Shown: positions 35,801 to 50,700, counted from the first letter of the stretch. The stretch is DNA of 64,000 bases from Molanna angustata (GCA_963576475.1 OY754981.1:17884570-17948569), one strand, 5' to 3'. Program-made: numbers and translations. Notes: a model not told the origin generated them from the sequence alone.

Positions 35801-38800
35801 CGATTACTTACACATTGGTACAAGTATGTAAATAAGACAAAAAATGACCTTATAAGTCTGGCGCAATTCAGGGGTGACTTCTATGCGAAAAATGCATTGT
35901 CACCTCAGATATAAGAATTGTAGCTTTCATTATTTACAAAAAAACCAATTCTCTCAATAGATGGCGTTCCAACAAAATAAATAAAAATAATAAGATTGTT
36001 GTTCATAATTTCACCCATAGATGGCTGTAGTAAAAATTCCTTATTTTCAAGCGAAAAGAATTTCAGTATTACAATATATAGAACTTTCAAAATTGAATTG
36101 ATAGGGATCTCATTAAAAGGCATAATTGGTGAACGTTGCGCAAGCAGTGATCACGTAAACCAGCCGATGACAGGTCGTAAGCCCTGTAGGTGCCTTGATT
36201 TCCCGGTTCTCCTACAATAAATATTCCAACTTCGTCTCTATTGAGATAATTAAAAATCTGTTAAAAAATATCTTTGACTCCCGACAGGGAAAAAATCCAA
36301 TGTTTGCGCATATGCAATAATAAAAATATTCGATTAAATAGATTACTCCTGAATTTGTGCAAACTTGTTGACACAAAATGTGTGTAACGGTCATAAATAA
36401 AACTTTACTATAGATATCGACATCTTGACAATATTCGGCGTAGTGGAGGAAGTTTTGTATATATACTTACCTACACATACACAAGACACCTACACTTTGC
36501 ACATATACAAGATATCACTCTAATATGAAGTGTTAACTTACATGTCAGATTTAACAGAGACTTTTGCCCCCGGGGTTGAAGCAAAGAGATAGTCTGGCTC
36601 CTACTCTTTTCAACCTCGCCCTGGAATAAGTTATCCGCACAACGCCAATTGACAATGGCTCCAATATATGTTTCAAAAGTAGTCAGATAGTGGGATATAC
36701 GGATGACCTATGTATAGTTAGAAGAACCCAAACAGCCATTAAAGAATTTCTCGACCCCCTGGTATCCGCAGCACATGAGGTGGGCTTAAAGATTAATAAG
36801 GAAAAGACAAAGTTTATGATACAAAGCCGAAACACACCTAATAGAACAAGAGGAAACGTGCACCTAGCAGAGAATCACACATTCGAATCAGTCAATCAAT
36901 TCACATACTTGGGATCTCATCTCACGGAATGCAACGAGGAAGCGGAGCGGAGGAAATAAAGAAAAGAATCTCAGCAGGTAACAGGACATACTTCTCCTTG
37001 GTGCCAGTGTTTAAGTCTCGAAATGTCCATAGGAAAACCAAAATAATCCTATACAAGACAATTATAAGGATTGTGGTTACATAACGGGTGCGAGACGTTG
37101 ACACTTACATTAAAATCCGCTGAAGCTTTGGACATATTTGAGAGGAAAGTTCTCCGCCCCATATGCGGTCCAGTGAAAGATGGGGAAGAGTGGCGTATAA
37201 GGCGAAACGATGAACTATACAGAATATATGAATCACCCAGTATCTAAATACATAAAACTATCGAGATTGAGATGGACTGGACATGTTCAGAGAATGCCAA
37301 ATATGCGAATTCCTAAGAGAATTATGACTGGTCATCCAGAAGGAAGAAGGAAAATAGGAAGACCCAGGTTGCGATGGGAGGACGAGGTGAGGAGGGATGC
37401 AGTACAGATCTTAAGCGTTACAAACTGGATGACGGCAGCTAAGGACAGACGGGGTTGGAGGCAAATTTTAAGGAGTCTCGACTTGGGCTCTAGCGCCATC
37501 GAAGAAGAAGAACTTACATGTCATCTTCGTGTCCTTTAATACAGTGAGCAGCTGTCACGACATGTCTTGACGTGATGAGGGTTCCACCACATTGCCAGAG
37601 AGCTTTGCCGGGAGTCTTCTTGGACCTGTAACCCAGAGCGGCTATCCATGGCCATGCTCCTACAAATTATTAAAAAAAAAATAAGTATCCCTTAATATTT
37701 TGAAAATATTAAGGGATAAATAACCGCATAATATGTGGGTTAGCCAGCGATTAGTGTGCGGGTGTTAATTACCTTTTAAAAGGATGCACGACATATGCGT
37801 GCATTCCCACACACCATCCTCGTCTCACCTAAAAAAGGCACTAACATTCTAACTGACTAAATGTGTGTGATGTTATTTAACCTGTTATATTTTCGTTTCG
37901 AATTCAGGCGTTCAATAGTCAAATTAATCTAAATAATTTATTCAAATTATTTTGTGTAGGTATTTATTTACCGCTATGTTATTATAACTTACTATATTAA
38001 TCAAACTGGTTTCTCGTTTAAGTTTACCTCTAAATCAAATTAAGGAGTGTATCTAACAGTGTACATTATAATACTTATAGTAGATACAAGCAATCAAAAT
38101 AAATCCAACACTTTATTAGTACCTAACTAGTTTTTGCCTTGTAAACATTGAAGTAGGTAATTGATATTCAAATGAAGATAATGCAAATCATGAATAACAC
38201 AAAATAATTGGTTTCATTATCAACAATTTAAGGCTCGTTATAATGAAATATAAATAAACTATTAAAACTCAGAAAACTAAGAAGAAAATGTAAGCGATGT
38301 TATCAAAAAGAAGAACGAAGGAAAGAATACCTTTTTTTATTTTTTTAAATGGATATAGGTATATGACCTTGTAACAAGCACATAATAGGTATATAATAAA
38401 CATCTTCACACATTTCGTAAACTAAGCACACATGCTTGTGCTTTAATACTTATTGTTTTTTTTTGTTAGAAAAATAATAACTGTGTTCTTCTGTAATTCA
38501 AAGAAGGGTTTAAATCTTTTAATTAATACCCAAATTTAAGTGAAAATTGATAGTCTCTACTGCAGCCCTGGCCAATATTTGGCCCGCGGGACTCATGCGG
38601 CCTGCCGCGTGTTTCAGTGCGTCCTGTGACCAAATAGTCAGAAAAACATAATTTTACAAAAAAAAAAAACAATATACATACTTTACATTGCAATAAAAAT
38701 AAAAATAAATGAAGATTGAAAATTTCTCACTTGGTGGACTTTGATTTAAGTTAACGAAATAAACACAAGAAAACCGACATTTTCTCGCTGCGCGGACTTT

Positions 38801-41800
38801 GTTTGGTCGACAACGTTATCTTTGAAGTTATCGAAATAAACAAAAGAAAACTCATATTTTCTCACTGCGCGCAATTTTTTGATTAAATTTATCAACGATC
38901 TGTATGACAGGAGAAAGTCTTAGTCCTGGGATGAGTATGATCAACTTTCCAAGAGTCCTTTTTAAGTAACTAGAGCTAGGTTTATTATATAGTGTACCTA
39001 CCCAAAGAAGCAGGTACTCCGTTGACAACCCTCTTGAAGTAACTTCCATTGCTCATACCACATCCATCAGCAACTGTTGGAAGGGTGTATGTACCACCAA
39101 TTTTAGTATTTCCCATTTGTCGTTCAGTTTCTTGAGGACAGCAAACCTAAAATTAAAACCAAAAATAATTGAATAAAGTATATGGCAGAGCTAAATATGA
39201 CACTATGCAATTGCATCATATTATCTGCATGTTTTCTAATAGATGTTTATGGTGAAATAAATTTGGCGGTGGTAATACAGATGACTAGACCTAAGAAAAC
39301 GCACTGTTCATTTTATCAGTGTCGGAAGAGCTGTCAAAGTTGATATTAAACGCGAAAATTTTCAACACAAATAATAATAAGTAGTTTTAAAAATAGTTAG
39401 TATCATACAATTACTTAAATAATATGTTGAGAAAACTAATTTATCTGAAGATTAAATGCGAATACATAAAGAAATGTGAATAAATGCGAATACATAAAGA
39501 AATGTGAATAAATGCGAATACATACTTACTTACTTATCGAGTCCGGAACTCAGATTTTGCCACTCCAATGTGTGGCGGCGGAAATCGCCCTGTCGGTAAG
39601 TTTAATCAGGTCGTCCATGTGGCAACCCTCGTTCAATTCTGGGCAGGACAGCAGATGGTCGTCATCCTGCACTGCCCCACAATCACAGAAGGTATCATCC
39701 TCCGTCGAGAAGCCCCACCTGTGCAGGTTGCTCTTGCAGCCACTCACACCCACCCTCAGCCTGTTCAGTGTCTTCCATATTGGGAATGGCAGGCAGTGCG
39801 CCATATTCGCCTTCTCGCTTGTGTCCATCCATGCAGAGATTGGGTCGTCCATCCACAACTCCTCTCGGCGTTGCTTCTGGGAGGTCTGCAGGTCGGCTGT
39901 GGACTTTAGGAAGCTATTCCTTGACTTGAGGCGAGGGTTTGGTGCTTTATGTTCATAGAGTGGGTGTCTTGGGTCGTGTATCTGCTTATGCCTCTCCGCA
40001 TCTGCTGCCACTCTTCTTCTGATGTTAGGGGGTGCTATGCCTATTATGGGATACAATTTGTTTTTGGCTGTGGGTCTAAGACATCCTGATATAATTCGTG
40101 CCATTTCATTAACTGCAACATCCACTTGGTTGGCATGAGCTGATCCAAACCATACAGGGCAAGCATATTCGGCGGCAGAGAGGCACAGTCCCAGAGCAGA
40201 AGTGCGCAAGAGCTCAGGGCATGCTCCCCAAGTTGATCCGACAAGCTTTCTCAAGATATTATTTCTGGCGGAGACCTTCTGTTTCGTGTTTAGGCAGTGC
40301 TGCTTGTAAGTCAGAGATCGATCCAGTGTCACTCCCAGATACTTTGGTGCGTGGCAGTTTTCGAGTTTCTCATTTCTCCAGTTGACTCGCAACCCTCGAC
40401 CCGCCTCTCTATTTTTCAAGTGGAAGGCGCATAGTTGTGTTTTTTTGGGGTTGGGTTTTAGGTGGTTTGCATCGTAGTATTCACCCAATTCAGTGAGTGT
40501 TGACGTAAGTCTATCCTCTACCTCATGAAATGATTTCCCCTGTGCTGCCACGGCGGTGTCATCGGCATATATGAATTGGCGTGTTCTGTTTGGTCTTGGT
40601 TGATCATTTGTATATATGTTAAACAGTAGAGGCGCCAAGACACTACCCTGAGGAAGTCCATTCTTCTGCATCCTCCAGCGGCTGTCCTTCCCCTGCAGCG
40701 TGACATAGAACCGTCTATTGCTCAACAAAGTTCCAATTACTGAGGTGAGTTTGAAGTCTCTCGAGATCCCGTATACTTTGTGTAACAATTTCCTGTGATT
40801 GACTGTATCATAGGCAGCAGTTAGGTCAATGAACGCTACTCCTGTAATTTTGCCTTCCTCGAAACTGTCCTCGATGTGCTGTGTCAAGTTAAGGATTTGT
40901 CCCGTACATGATTTCCCAGGCCTAAACCCTGCTTGTTCGTTTATCAGGTGTGGGTCCAGAGTGTGACCAACTCTGTTTAGGATCAGTCTTTCAAAAACTT
41001 TACTGAGGTGGCACAGCAGAGATACAGGTCTAAAGTTTTTTGGTTCGTTGGGCTCCTTGCCCGGTTTGAGAAGTGCTGTGATTCGGGATTTCCTCCACAT
41101 TTTTGGTATTTTTAGACTGGTCACACAATTATTCATTAAGTTCAGGATCCATACAAGAGTTTTATTGCCAAAATGCTTGACTTGCTCTACCCTTATATCA
41201 TCGAGCCCAGCTGCTTTGTTGGTTTTTAGGCAGGCGACTGCATCTTTAAGTTCGGAGTCGGAGAATGGTGATTCAAGTGAATTGTTTTCTGACTCTATAT
41301 TACGTATGATTTTTTCGGTACTCGTTTTTTGTTTTGTTTTCCCGTTCAGCAACAGTTGATGGGCTATCTGATTTGGGGTAACTATATATGGGTTAGGAGT
41401 TTGCACTGCTGGATCATTGCTAATGTTCTTTATTACCTTCCATGCTCTCCTACTGTTTTGTTTCATATCCAGGTTTTCAATGAGGTTATTCCATTTCTCT
41501 CTTCTTGATTGGGAGATAGATTGTAACAGTTCTTCACCAGTTTGTAGAGTCATTTCTGAGAATGGGTTATCATTGAACAGTGCTTTGTACTTTTCAAGCA
41601 AGGATTTTGTGTCATCAGAAAGCCCAGGTAGATATTCTGTTCTACATCCTCTTGGTATATGTTTCCTTGACACCCTTTGCACCAGTTCGACAAAGCTTTC
41701 ATACATTTCAGGTTTAGGCTCTAAATTTTGAACTAAATTATCCAATTCTGCACTAAAGTTGTTCCAATTGGCCTTTTTGAAGTTAAATTGCCTTCTGAGC

Positions 41801-44800
41801 GGCGTTATGGTTGGTCTTATCATTGGGACAATTGTGCAAGTTATTGGTCGGTGTTGTGTCAGAGGGATTGGGTCTTCCACTTGTTTTGAGCATTGTGATC
41901 CGGGTTGTAACCCTTCCTCCAACGAGCACTATTGAAGGATGCAGGAAGTTTTGGATGGTGGACCAATTGTAGCCGTATACATATTGTAGTCGTATACATA
42001 GGCGAATTGTAGCCGTATACATAGGCGAATACATAAAGAAATGTGAATAAATGCGAATACATAAAGAAATGTGAATAAATGCGAATACATAAAGAAATGT
42101 GAATAAATGCGAATACATAAAAAATAACAAATAGTGTTCAAAATCGTAAAAGTAGATAATAACATAAATATATAATTTAACTATATCGACTATACCCAAT
42201 CGAATATTGTAAAAAAATATAATTAAATACGACAGCGAAATAATAGTATGATGTGTACGTAAATCTCCATTCCCGTTAATTTTTTGGTTAGGTTAAGTTA
42301 GTCTTTAATGAAAATAGCAACTCGCGTGAGCGAGTTGCTTTAAATATTGAATGGAAATTGGTTGCAGGAAAAATTTCATCAACACCTTTGCAATTTGAGG
42401 TTAGGAATAAGTTTATTATGTATTCGTATTTGTCAAGCCATCTGATCACATTTTTCAAATAAATTATATATATGTCAACATATTTTAATCTACTTTAATG
42501 ATTTTGAACACTATTTGTTATTTTTTTATGTTTAAATTATCGCGATTAATGTCAACTTTGACAGCTCATCCGACATTGGTGAAATGATAAAAGTGCATTT
42601 TCCAACCCTAGTATATTAGTTCACACCGCCATCTATTGAAATCTTACACAACTTTAAAATGAATTACGACCCTTTTTTCATAAAAAAAATTCTGGGGGGG
42701 GTGTAGGAAAGTCAAAATTTGTGGTTATATGTATGTTCAGATAAATAACAAAAAAAAAATGTTGAAAAAACAAAAATATTTTTTTTATATCAAAATAAAA
42801 ATATTTAGATGGGTCGGTGGCAGAGCGGTTAGCGCGCTGGGCTAGTAATCCAGTGGTCGCGAGTTCGAATCCTGCCTCGACCGATTTTGTTCACCTATAG
42901 CACAAGCATTTATTTGCTTATTTTAGGGAACGTAGGAAGATGTATATGTACTTGTCTAACAAGGACATATTCATTTAAAAAAAATATATATATATCTCGA
43001 TAATACCGATAACCTCTCGATAACCTATCGGATCCAAAACTATACAAAATTATACACTGACACAATAATACAAAATCTCAAATTGAAATCTGTTGGGAGG
43101 TTTCGGAGATTTGCGTGTACGAACATCGTGACACGAGATTTTTATACATTAATACTCATTTTCAATGACTTTTTTGTTCACGCTTTTGACTTTCATCAAA
43201 ACTCCGACACCCAGAGTTCTGAGGTGGACTTCGTAGAGTAACAGACAAGCGAAGATTTGAAAAAAATGAACGAGTGTTCTCATCCCCATTACAGGTAGAG
43301 GGTGCACAAGAAATGCACATCGTAACATAGAGTAATATAAGTCATAAGAAGAGATTCACATTCAGCAGTGAAGGGGAGACTGACAAAGAAAAAGAAGAAA
43401 GTTCAAAACGGTTGGAAAATCGAATGTAAATTAAACTTACCACTGGATAATCACCGTCGTATCGGCAAAGCGACTCTCGGAGGAAGGAATAAGCATATGG
43501 GTTGCTGCGGAAGTTTCTGACGAGATCCAACAGTTCCGGACAATTCCTGATGTCCAAACAGTATCCATATCTTCCGTCTGGACTGGTACAGCTGTCATCT
43601 GGATAAACAAGGATACCTATATTTTATGTTAAGTACCTAATTTTACTCACACATTTTCAATTTCAAGAATTCAATTGTATGATTTATTATATTACCTACT
43701 CGTATTCTTATAATATTTCCATATTACTATGTAACTATAGATAAACAATTGGCTGAGAACCGCATGAAACAACTGAATACATACCGGATACAGACCGGAT
43801 ATTGAACGAAACAAATCGTATGACGGGAAAAATTTCAGAGACCTTGTTACTCGTTGGCTGAAGCAGATTGGTAAAGAAGGATCTGCTTCGGTACTCTTTT
43901 TTTTCTTAGTTTTTCATCCTGGATATCGTGGTCCTGTGTGGATAAAATATGTGAAGTAAAAAAACAAATCTAATGATCGTAGAACAGACCATGTCTACCG
44001 AGGTACCTAGTAAATGTGTGATAATGAAAATAAAAAAATTGTATTTTTGTTCCTTTGAATTTTTTTATACTATTGGAAATATGTATATTATTCATTCATT
44101 CATATTTATTCACATGGACATGATGATTTTTTTTCATCACTTGTTTAAAATAGTTTCTTCTTTGTTAAAATACCTACACTTAAAAATGAAGCGGTTACAT
44201 GGATAGTTCGAAGCATTAATTGGACAAATGAAGCGGTTACATGGATAATTCGAAGCATTAATTGGACAAATTCCTAAATAAATAAATCAGTGAATATTTT
44301 TAGTTCGCATTTGTGAGATAAAACTGATGAAAGGTACCTAAGTAAGAAAGTTATATCCAATAACTTAATATTGGGGACTTGCATATATATTTTTTTAAAA
44401 CAAAAACGAATATGTCCTTGTTAAACAAGTACATATAGGTACATCTACCTACATTCCCTAAATAAAGCATAAATGCTCATGCTATAGGTGAACGAAATCG
44501 GTCGTGGCAGGATTCGAACTCGCGACTACTGGATTACTAGCCCAATTATTATTAATAATTATCAATGTTAATGCTGGCAACCGAACATTTTGAAATCGTT
44601 GAAAAACAAAGATGAAATAAACAGTAAATAAATGTATAATTTGAATCTATAAATAAACAAAGTATTGGAAATAACCTTTAACAATGGCTTGTTTCAATAA
44701 TGTTCTATTTTTTGGTTCGGGTCTGCTAGAAAACGACATATTGAAACCTCTCGGAAGATTCTTGTTTAATGGAATAGGGACGGGTTTAAATGTTTCGGAA

Positions 44801-47689
44801 GCAGATTTTGACGTCCTTCCCGGAGAAGATTTCGAGGGCACTTGTGCAGGGTTAGATGACCCTCGAGCGGGCTTAAGTGATCCAGGAGCGACCTTTGATA
44901 GTCCTTGAGCGGGTTTGCCCGGTTTCACGGCCGTCGGTACAAGCGTTGAACTGTTCATTACGAGATCTGAAAATGCTGATTGGGAAACTCCCATGGCACG
45001 CGCCAAATCCTCTATATTAAACCCTGAAGGTTCTGGAGCGTAGCCGTCATAGTCGTACCGAAGATCGTAGATTCCAGGACCATAGTTATTGCCGTAAGGG
45101 AAACATTTGACTTGACACAGCTCCGCGCAAAGACCCTTACGTTGAGCCATCATCACCAAGTACTGCATCCATTTCAACACAACACAGATTTTATCCAATG
45201 ACATCTTCAATAAAGTTTTTGGTGATCTTCTATAAAAGAAGATAACGGTATATACCTACTATGCTCTCAAGTTTTGGAGACAAAATAAATATTTTGGTAT
45301 GCTGTACCAAAATGAATTTAAACAAACAACTTTTATATTAAGTGTTATATTATATTCAGTTAATAGCTGTAGATGTATTGTTCATATTGACTACACAGAA
45401 ACTTACAAAAACAGGTACGAAAATTTAGATGACAATGAAAAATAAAATAATTTAAGTTTAATATTTCACTCACAAGAATCTATTCAAAACCTAAAGTATG
45501 CGAAAAAAACAATCACAATCTCAATCTCAAATATTCATTTAGTTCAAACCGCATAAACACTCGCGATTTTTTTTATGTATAACTTATTTGTCTATTTGAT
45601 TATTTATGTATATCACACATTAATTTTTGAACACATTTTAAATATCACAAAAAAACAACATGTCACATTTTTAAAATCTCGCAGCAAAAATTAACCGCTT
45701 ACTTAGTTGAACTTAACAATTGTCAAAAACAAACAGCTCAGTTACTGATATTTATAAATCTAATTTTCAAAATGCATTATATGGAAAAGGAGGGGACATA
45801 ATGTAATATTTATATAATAACCATTGTTGTCGAGGATAGATTAGTGAAAAATATGGAATTATCGGTCGGGGTCAGAGGTAGGTACTACTACTACCATTAT
45901 GCGGTAACACTTAACAACTAGAGCAAGAAGATTTTATCTATTTTATCTATCAAATCTCCAAAATTAACCCGACATAACATACTAATCGTTAAAAGGGTTT
46001 ATTAGTATTCACAAAACTCCCGAAGAAGACGCGAGTAGCATTAGTTATGTACAAATTTCCTATCCCCTATTACTATCTGAAAATATTTTTCCAAGGAACT
46101 GTTTTAAGTCCCTTACTATTGCATAAGTAAACTCAAAATTTATTAAAAATATTTCAAATAGTTTTTTTCAATAATTATGGATAAGAATATTATTATAACA
46201 AAAATTATGGATTGTGGTCTACGCTAAACTCTTCACTACATAATTATATAATTTATAAATAGTAGTTATTTTAACAAAAAAATCGAAACGATACGTATTT
46301 GACATATTGAAGATAATCGAAGAAACTGAGGAAACCAATAAAAAAGTAATGAAGCTAAAAGCACTGTATGGAAAAAGCGACAAAATGGCATAGAAATTAT
46401 GTTTTAGATAATGTAATGTAATATGAAATAAAAACAACTATTGGACTGAAGACGTTGTTATAAAAAGATTGTTTCTCTGGTCTGTAAATACCAGAAAATT
46501 ATAATAAATTGCCAGTAAGTTTACCTACTTAAACAAATGTTAATACTCTATCTCTAAACAGACAACTCTTGAGGATCCTTGCGTGTGGTACCTAATATGA
46601 TAATTACTCCTTAGATGTTTAAACTTTTATTCATATGGAAACTGCTGACCCGGATATGCAGAATTGAGGTAGCAAGAGCTGCCTTTAGTAAAATGAGATC
46701 CCTCTTCTGCAAAGAAAAGCTCAATAAGGACCTAAAACAGAGTATGATGAAATGTTATGTGTGGTCCGTGTTGTTATATGGCTGTGAAACTTGGATGCTG
46801 AAGGTTGACACCGTGAAAAGGTTGGAAGCTTTGTAGATGTGGTTGCATCTCAGAATTCTCAAAATCCCTTAGTCGAGCTAGAACAACCAGGCAACTCCTA
46901 TTTACAATAAAGGTCCACAGGATCGCATATCTAGGTCACATAATGAGGAGAGAAAAATACCACTTGGTTCAATTAATACTGGAGGGCAAGATAGAAGGTC
47001 GCCGGGGGACTGGAAGGAGACATATATCCTGGCTGCGTAATATTAGGGAATGGACGGACTTCAGAAGTGTGGAGCAGATATTCCGGGCAGCACAGGACAG
47101 AGAGGGATTCGTCAGAGTGATCGCCAACGTCGGGGTTTTCTGACACGGCACCAGAACAAGAAGAAAATATTTAAACGATATACATACCTACGCGATGATA
47201 GTACAATTTTGGCCAATTTGAACTAACTTCACGGTATCATGGGTCATTGTCATTTTTTATCATTACTTATTTAGTCATCGGTCATTAGTAACGGCATGGT
47301 CACCGATGTGATTTTTTTTATTATTAGGTACCTATTTAGATCAAAGTGTCTATTGTTGAATTCATAAATTTATTGAATATGTTCGTGAGACCTTCAAAAC
47401 TGTGACATTTTGTACTTCATCGACCTGTTAATGGTACCTACACAGAGAACAAATTATTTCAAAACAGTATTCTAACTGTCGATTCGTTCATGAGAATTCA
47501 ATTCTCTGAATGAATCGACATTATTAAGCCAAGATGCGTGTATGAAGGAAAATTTTGTATGGCATAGTGGACTTTTTGCATGCTAATAACACCAACTAGA
47601 TGCCTCGCAGCATATATGTTCCATACATGGATTTACTCAGAATTTGGAGTAGAACATTTTATGTGAGTTTTGTGTGTGTGTCTGTGTGT

Positions 47690-47729
<40 letters not shown>

Positions 47730-50700
47730 TGTGTGTGTGTCCCCTTATAACTTTTGATCCGCTCAATTTACAGAGCCCAAATTTTCAGAATATATAAACA
47801 GTTATAGGCCTACAAAACTTTTATACTCGGAATTTTGAATTTTTGATTCAGTCAGGGGTTATCAACTTTTGAATTGTTGGTTTATTTTTCCATATATCAC
47901 AAAAACCATAAAAGCTAGAACGTTGAAAATTGGTAAAAACATAGACAAATATAAAATCTCAGGGTTTCTCAAACATTTTTTATTAAGAAAAATATTTTTT
48001 TTATTATAAATTTATGAGTTTAACTGCCTATATTTCCATATATTTCAAAAATATCGAAAAAATCCGAAACACCCCAACTAGATAATTTAATTTTCTATAA
48101 AAAATATCAATATTCTAGAAGTAAATCTCAAATTGTTTTCATATTCTGAGTAGAAAAAAGGACTGACCTCCATTCTGTCCTATCTTGACATACATACCTA
48201 CATGTGTTGTATAGAAAATAAAATATCCTAAAATATTCAATAATTTGGATTTATGGGTTTATAGTTTGGTACTTATTCTTCAACTATTTTATTTTTTTTA
48301 TTTGATAAAGAATATAAGTGATACCTAATACAGTTGTTACAATATATAATACAATTACTTAATACTTAATAACATTACCCCCCAATAAGAGCTTACACTC
48401 GGGCTTTGGAGGGGATTCCACCAAATCTATAAATATTCATGTATTATACCTAACTTATAACATTAAAAATCCTATACATACTATACATACTATCGCTATC
48501 GACAGTTGGATCTCATGTGTTACATGCAACTAGTCTATTCAAAAAATCTTTATATTTGATTTTTCATACAGAATTATGGTTTAAAAATTAATAATTTTTT
48601 TCGGTGTTTTTCTCATACTATAGAGAAAATACATTTTTATTATTTAACTGTTTATTACCTGACTAACTGACCAACTTCAAATGGTTTTGATTCTAAATGT
48701 CTCATGGCATAAAACTAGTAACATAGAATTTGTATATATTTTTAAAGTTATATATTAAGGTCACTAACCTAGATTTTAAGCCACCACTAACCCATGCAAA
48801 AAACAATGTAAAGTGCCCTTGAGGTGAGCTCTCACGAAAACGGCACTATATAAATCATCCAAGTATATATAATATATATATATACCCGTTAAGTAATGCA
48901 TTTTATGAAGGCCCATCACTACTATACTATAGGTACATTGCTCAAAAAACTTGATTTTCCAGATGATTGAGTGTTTACTTTTCACATACTTATGATAGCA
49001 ATGTGTCTTGAGCTGAAGCTATAAAGAGGTCACAAAATTTGATTTATGAAACAATTTTAATGATATGTGAAAGTGAAGATAGAATTAGTGTACCTACAAT
49101 GTATTTATTTTTGTACGAAAAAAAATCAGATTTACCTACATTTTATTGAATTTCAAACTGATGATTAATATGGCATTAGAAATTAATGTTCCTTAGAAGC
49201 ATAACGATTTTTTAGTATCATATGACTAGATTTAAAAATATATTTTCGTTAATTATAATTTTTCTATTACGTACAAATTATTTAAATGATCAACATTGTA
49301 ACAACTTGACAAAAGAAAACAATATCATCAATAGTTTTTAAAATATTCACCACTAAAAATATGATTGTTATAAAATATATTACTTTGTATGACTTTTGTT
49401 TGTATTCCTTAATGTTGTTTAAGTTATTCATGTGAGTCATTTACCTAATAAGTATGAATGTACATATCTATAATTCTGTATTCCTTAAGAGGCTATAGTA
49501 GGCTATATAGTAAATTTTGAAAATAGTTTCCCCAGTACGCTCAAAAGATACGTCTTTGAAATAAGGGACATTTTGTATGTACATCTTTATTCTATTGCAC
49601 GAGTTTTTTGAATTATAAATTTGTTTTTAATATTTTTCTTGTAAAATTAGTTTAAGTAAAACCCTTTTTATTTTTTTATTGTACGTAACTAAAAAACTAC
49701 AAGACTTATGAAGTATATTTTTACTTCAATCGAAAGATAATATGAAAATCTACTGGATGAGTATTTTATTATTATAATATTTTAATAACTATTCTTGCTA
49801 TTCAAAGAAAACCTCTAAATTTTTCTTTTTTTTGCAAGATAAAATGTTGTATATCACATATCAGGTGATACAAATAAAATTGATACAAATAATTACTTAT
49901 AACCTTGACTTTTAATATGTTGTTATGATATATATGATATAATATTAATTGGTTCAACATAAATTTTTAAGATTTGTAAATTATAAATTATCCATTCCTT
50001 TAGAAAAATTAAATTATGATTTTCTAATGAGTATTTTAAATTTATCGAAATTATCAAACAGAAGAACGATTTGTGATTTAATTTGTTTATTTAAAATAAT
50101 CAACGGTATATTGGACACCCCTGACCTAGTTGAAATGATAAAATTCAGAGTACCTACAAGGTTTGCTTCACGTCAAAATGCACCTTTTCATATAGAGAAT
50201 CTTCGAAATAACTTTATCATTAACTCACCAATACATAGATTGCACCGCCTTGGAAACCAATATACCTAGTGCTGTTGATATATTTAATGTACACACGATG
50301 GTTTCAAAAGGATGCTTAACGCATATTATAATTTTTGATTTTTACTTTGCTTTGTTTATTTTTGTTGTTTAAATTGAATATGTAATACTGTTTATTTTTT
50401 TTTTCTTCTTTTATGTCTAGTTTTTTTTTTATCATTTACCTCTATTTTCTTTTATTATGTTGTATTATGTTGTTTTATATTGTTCTTCCTTTAACTACTT
50501 ACGTTTTTTTATTATGTACCTATATAGATGTATTTACACTTATTGTTATTTTGTTGTGCCTACATTGTTCTATTTATCCTGTATTTTTTTTGTAAATGCC
50601 CTATTAAGGGCGTATATATATAATAAATAAATAAATAAATAAATAATAAATAAATTTAATATGCACCAATTTACTGCATGATAATAAAATCGTTATACAA

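Larger units (their letters stand above)
39284..42612. mobile_element. TIR element that received the minisatellite and LINE
   Basis: The left end (39284-39365) and right end (42533-42612) are inverted copies over about 78 bp. Both contain GTCAACTTTGACAGCTC-like and CGTTTAAT/GATTAAT stretches. Inside are the 28-bp minisatellite, the LINE, a palindrome (GCAACTCGCGTGAGCGAGTTGC) at 42320-42345 and a second inverted pair (42119-42178 against 42455-42535). Without the LINE it is about 0.85 kb with no coding capacity. It is absent from intron 2 of copy A. Confidence 0.75.
47472..48533 (-). mobile_element. 1-kb TIR/hairpin element, minus strand
   Basis: Reverse copy with the same variant hairpin as 31946-32955. 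It includes the GT microsatellite at 47671-47741 and carries a nested short retroelement at 48285-48470. Confidence 0.87.

Noticed and set aside
39512..39958. Plus-strand frames of 148 and 113 codons
   Set aside because: Antisense shadows of the LINE reverse transcriptase frame.
42811..42884. Possible functional tRNA-Thr(AGT) gene
   Set aside because: The cloverleaf is good but it is followed by a SINE body that recurs with degraded heads at 19588, 44394 and 62868.
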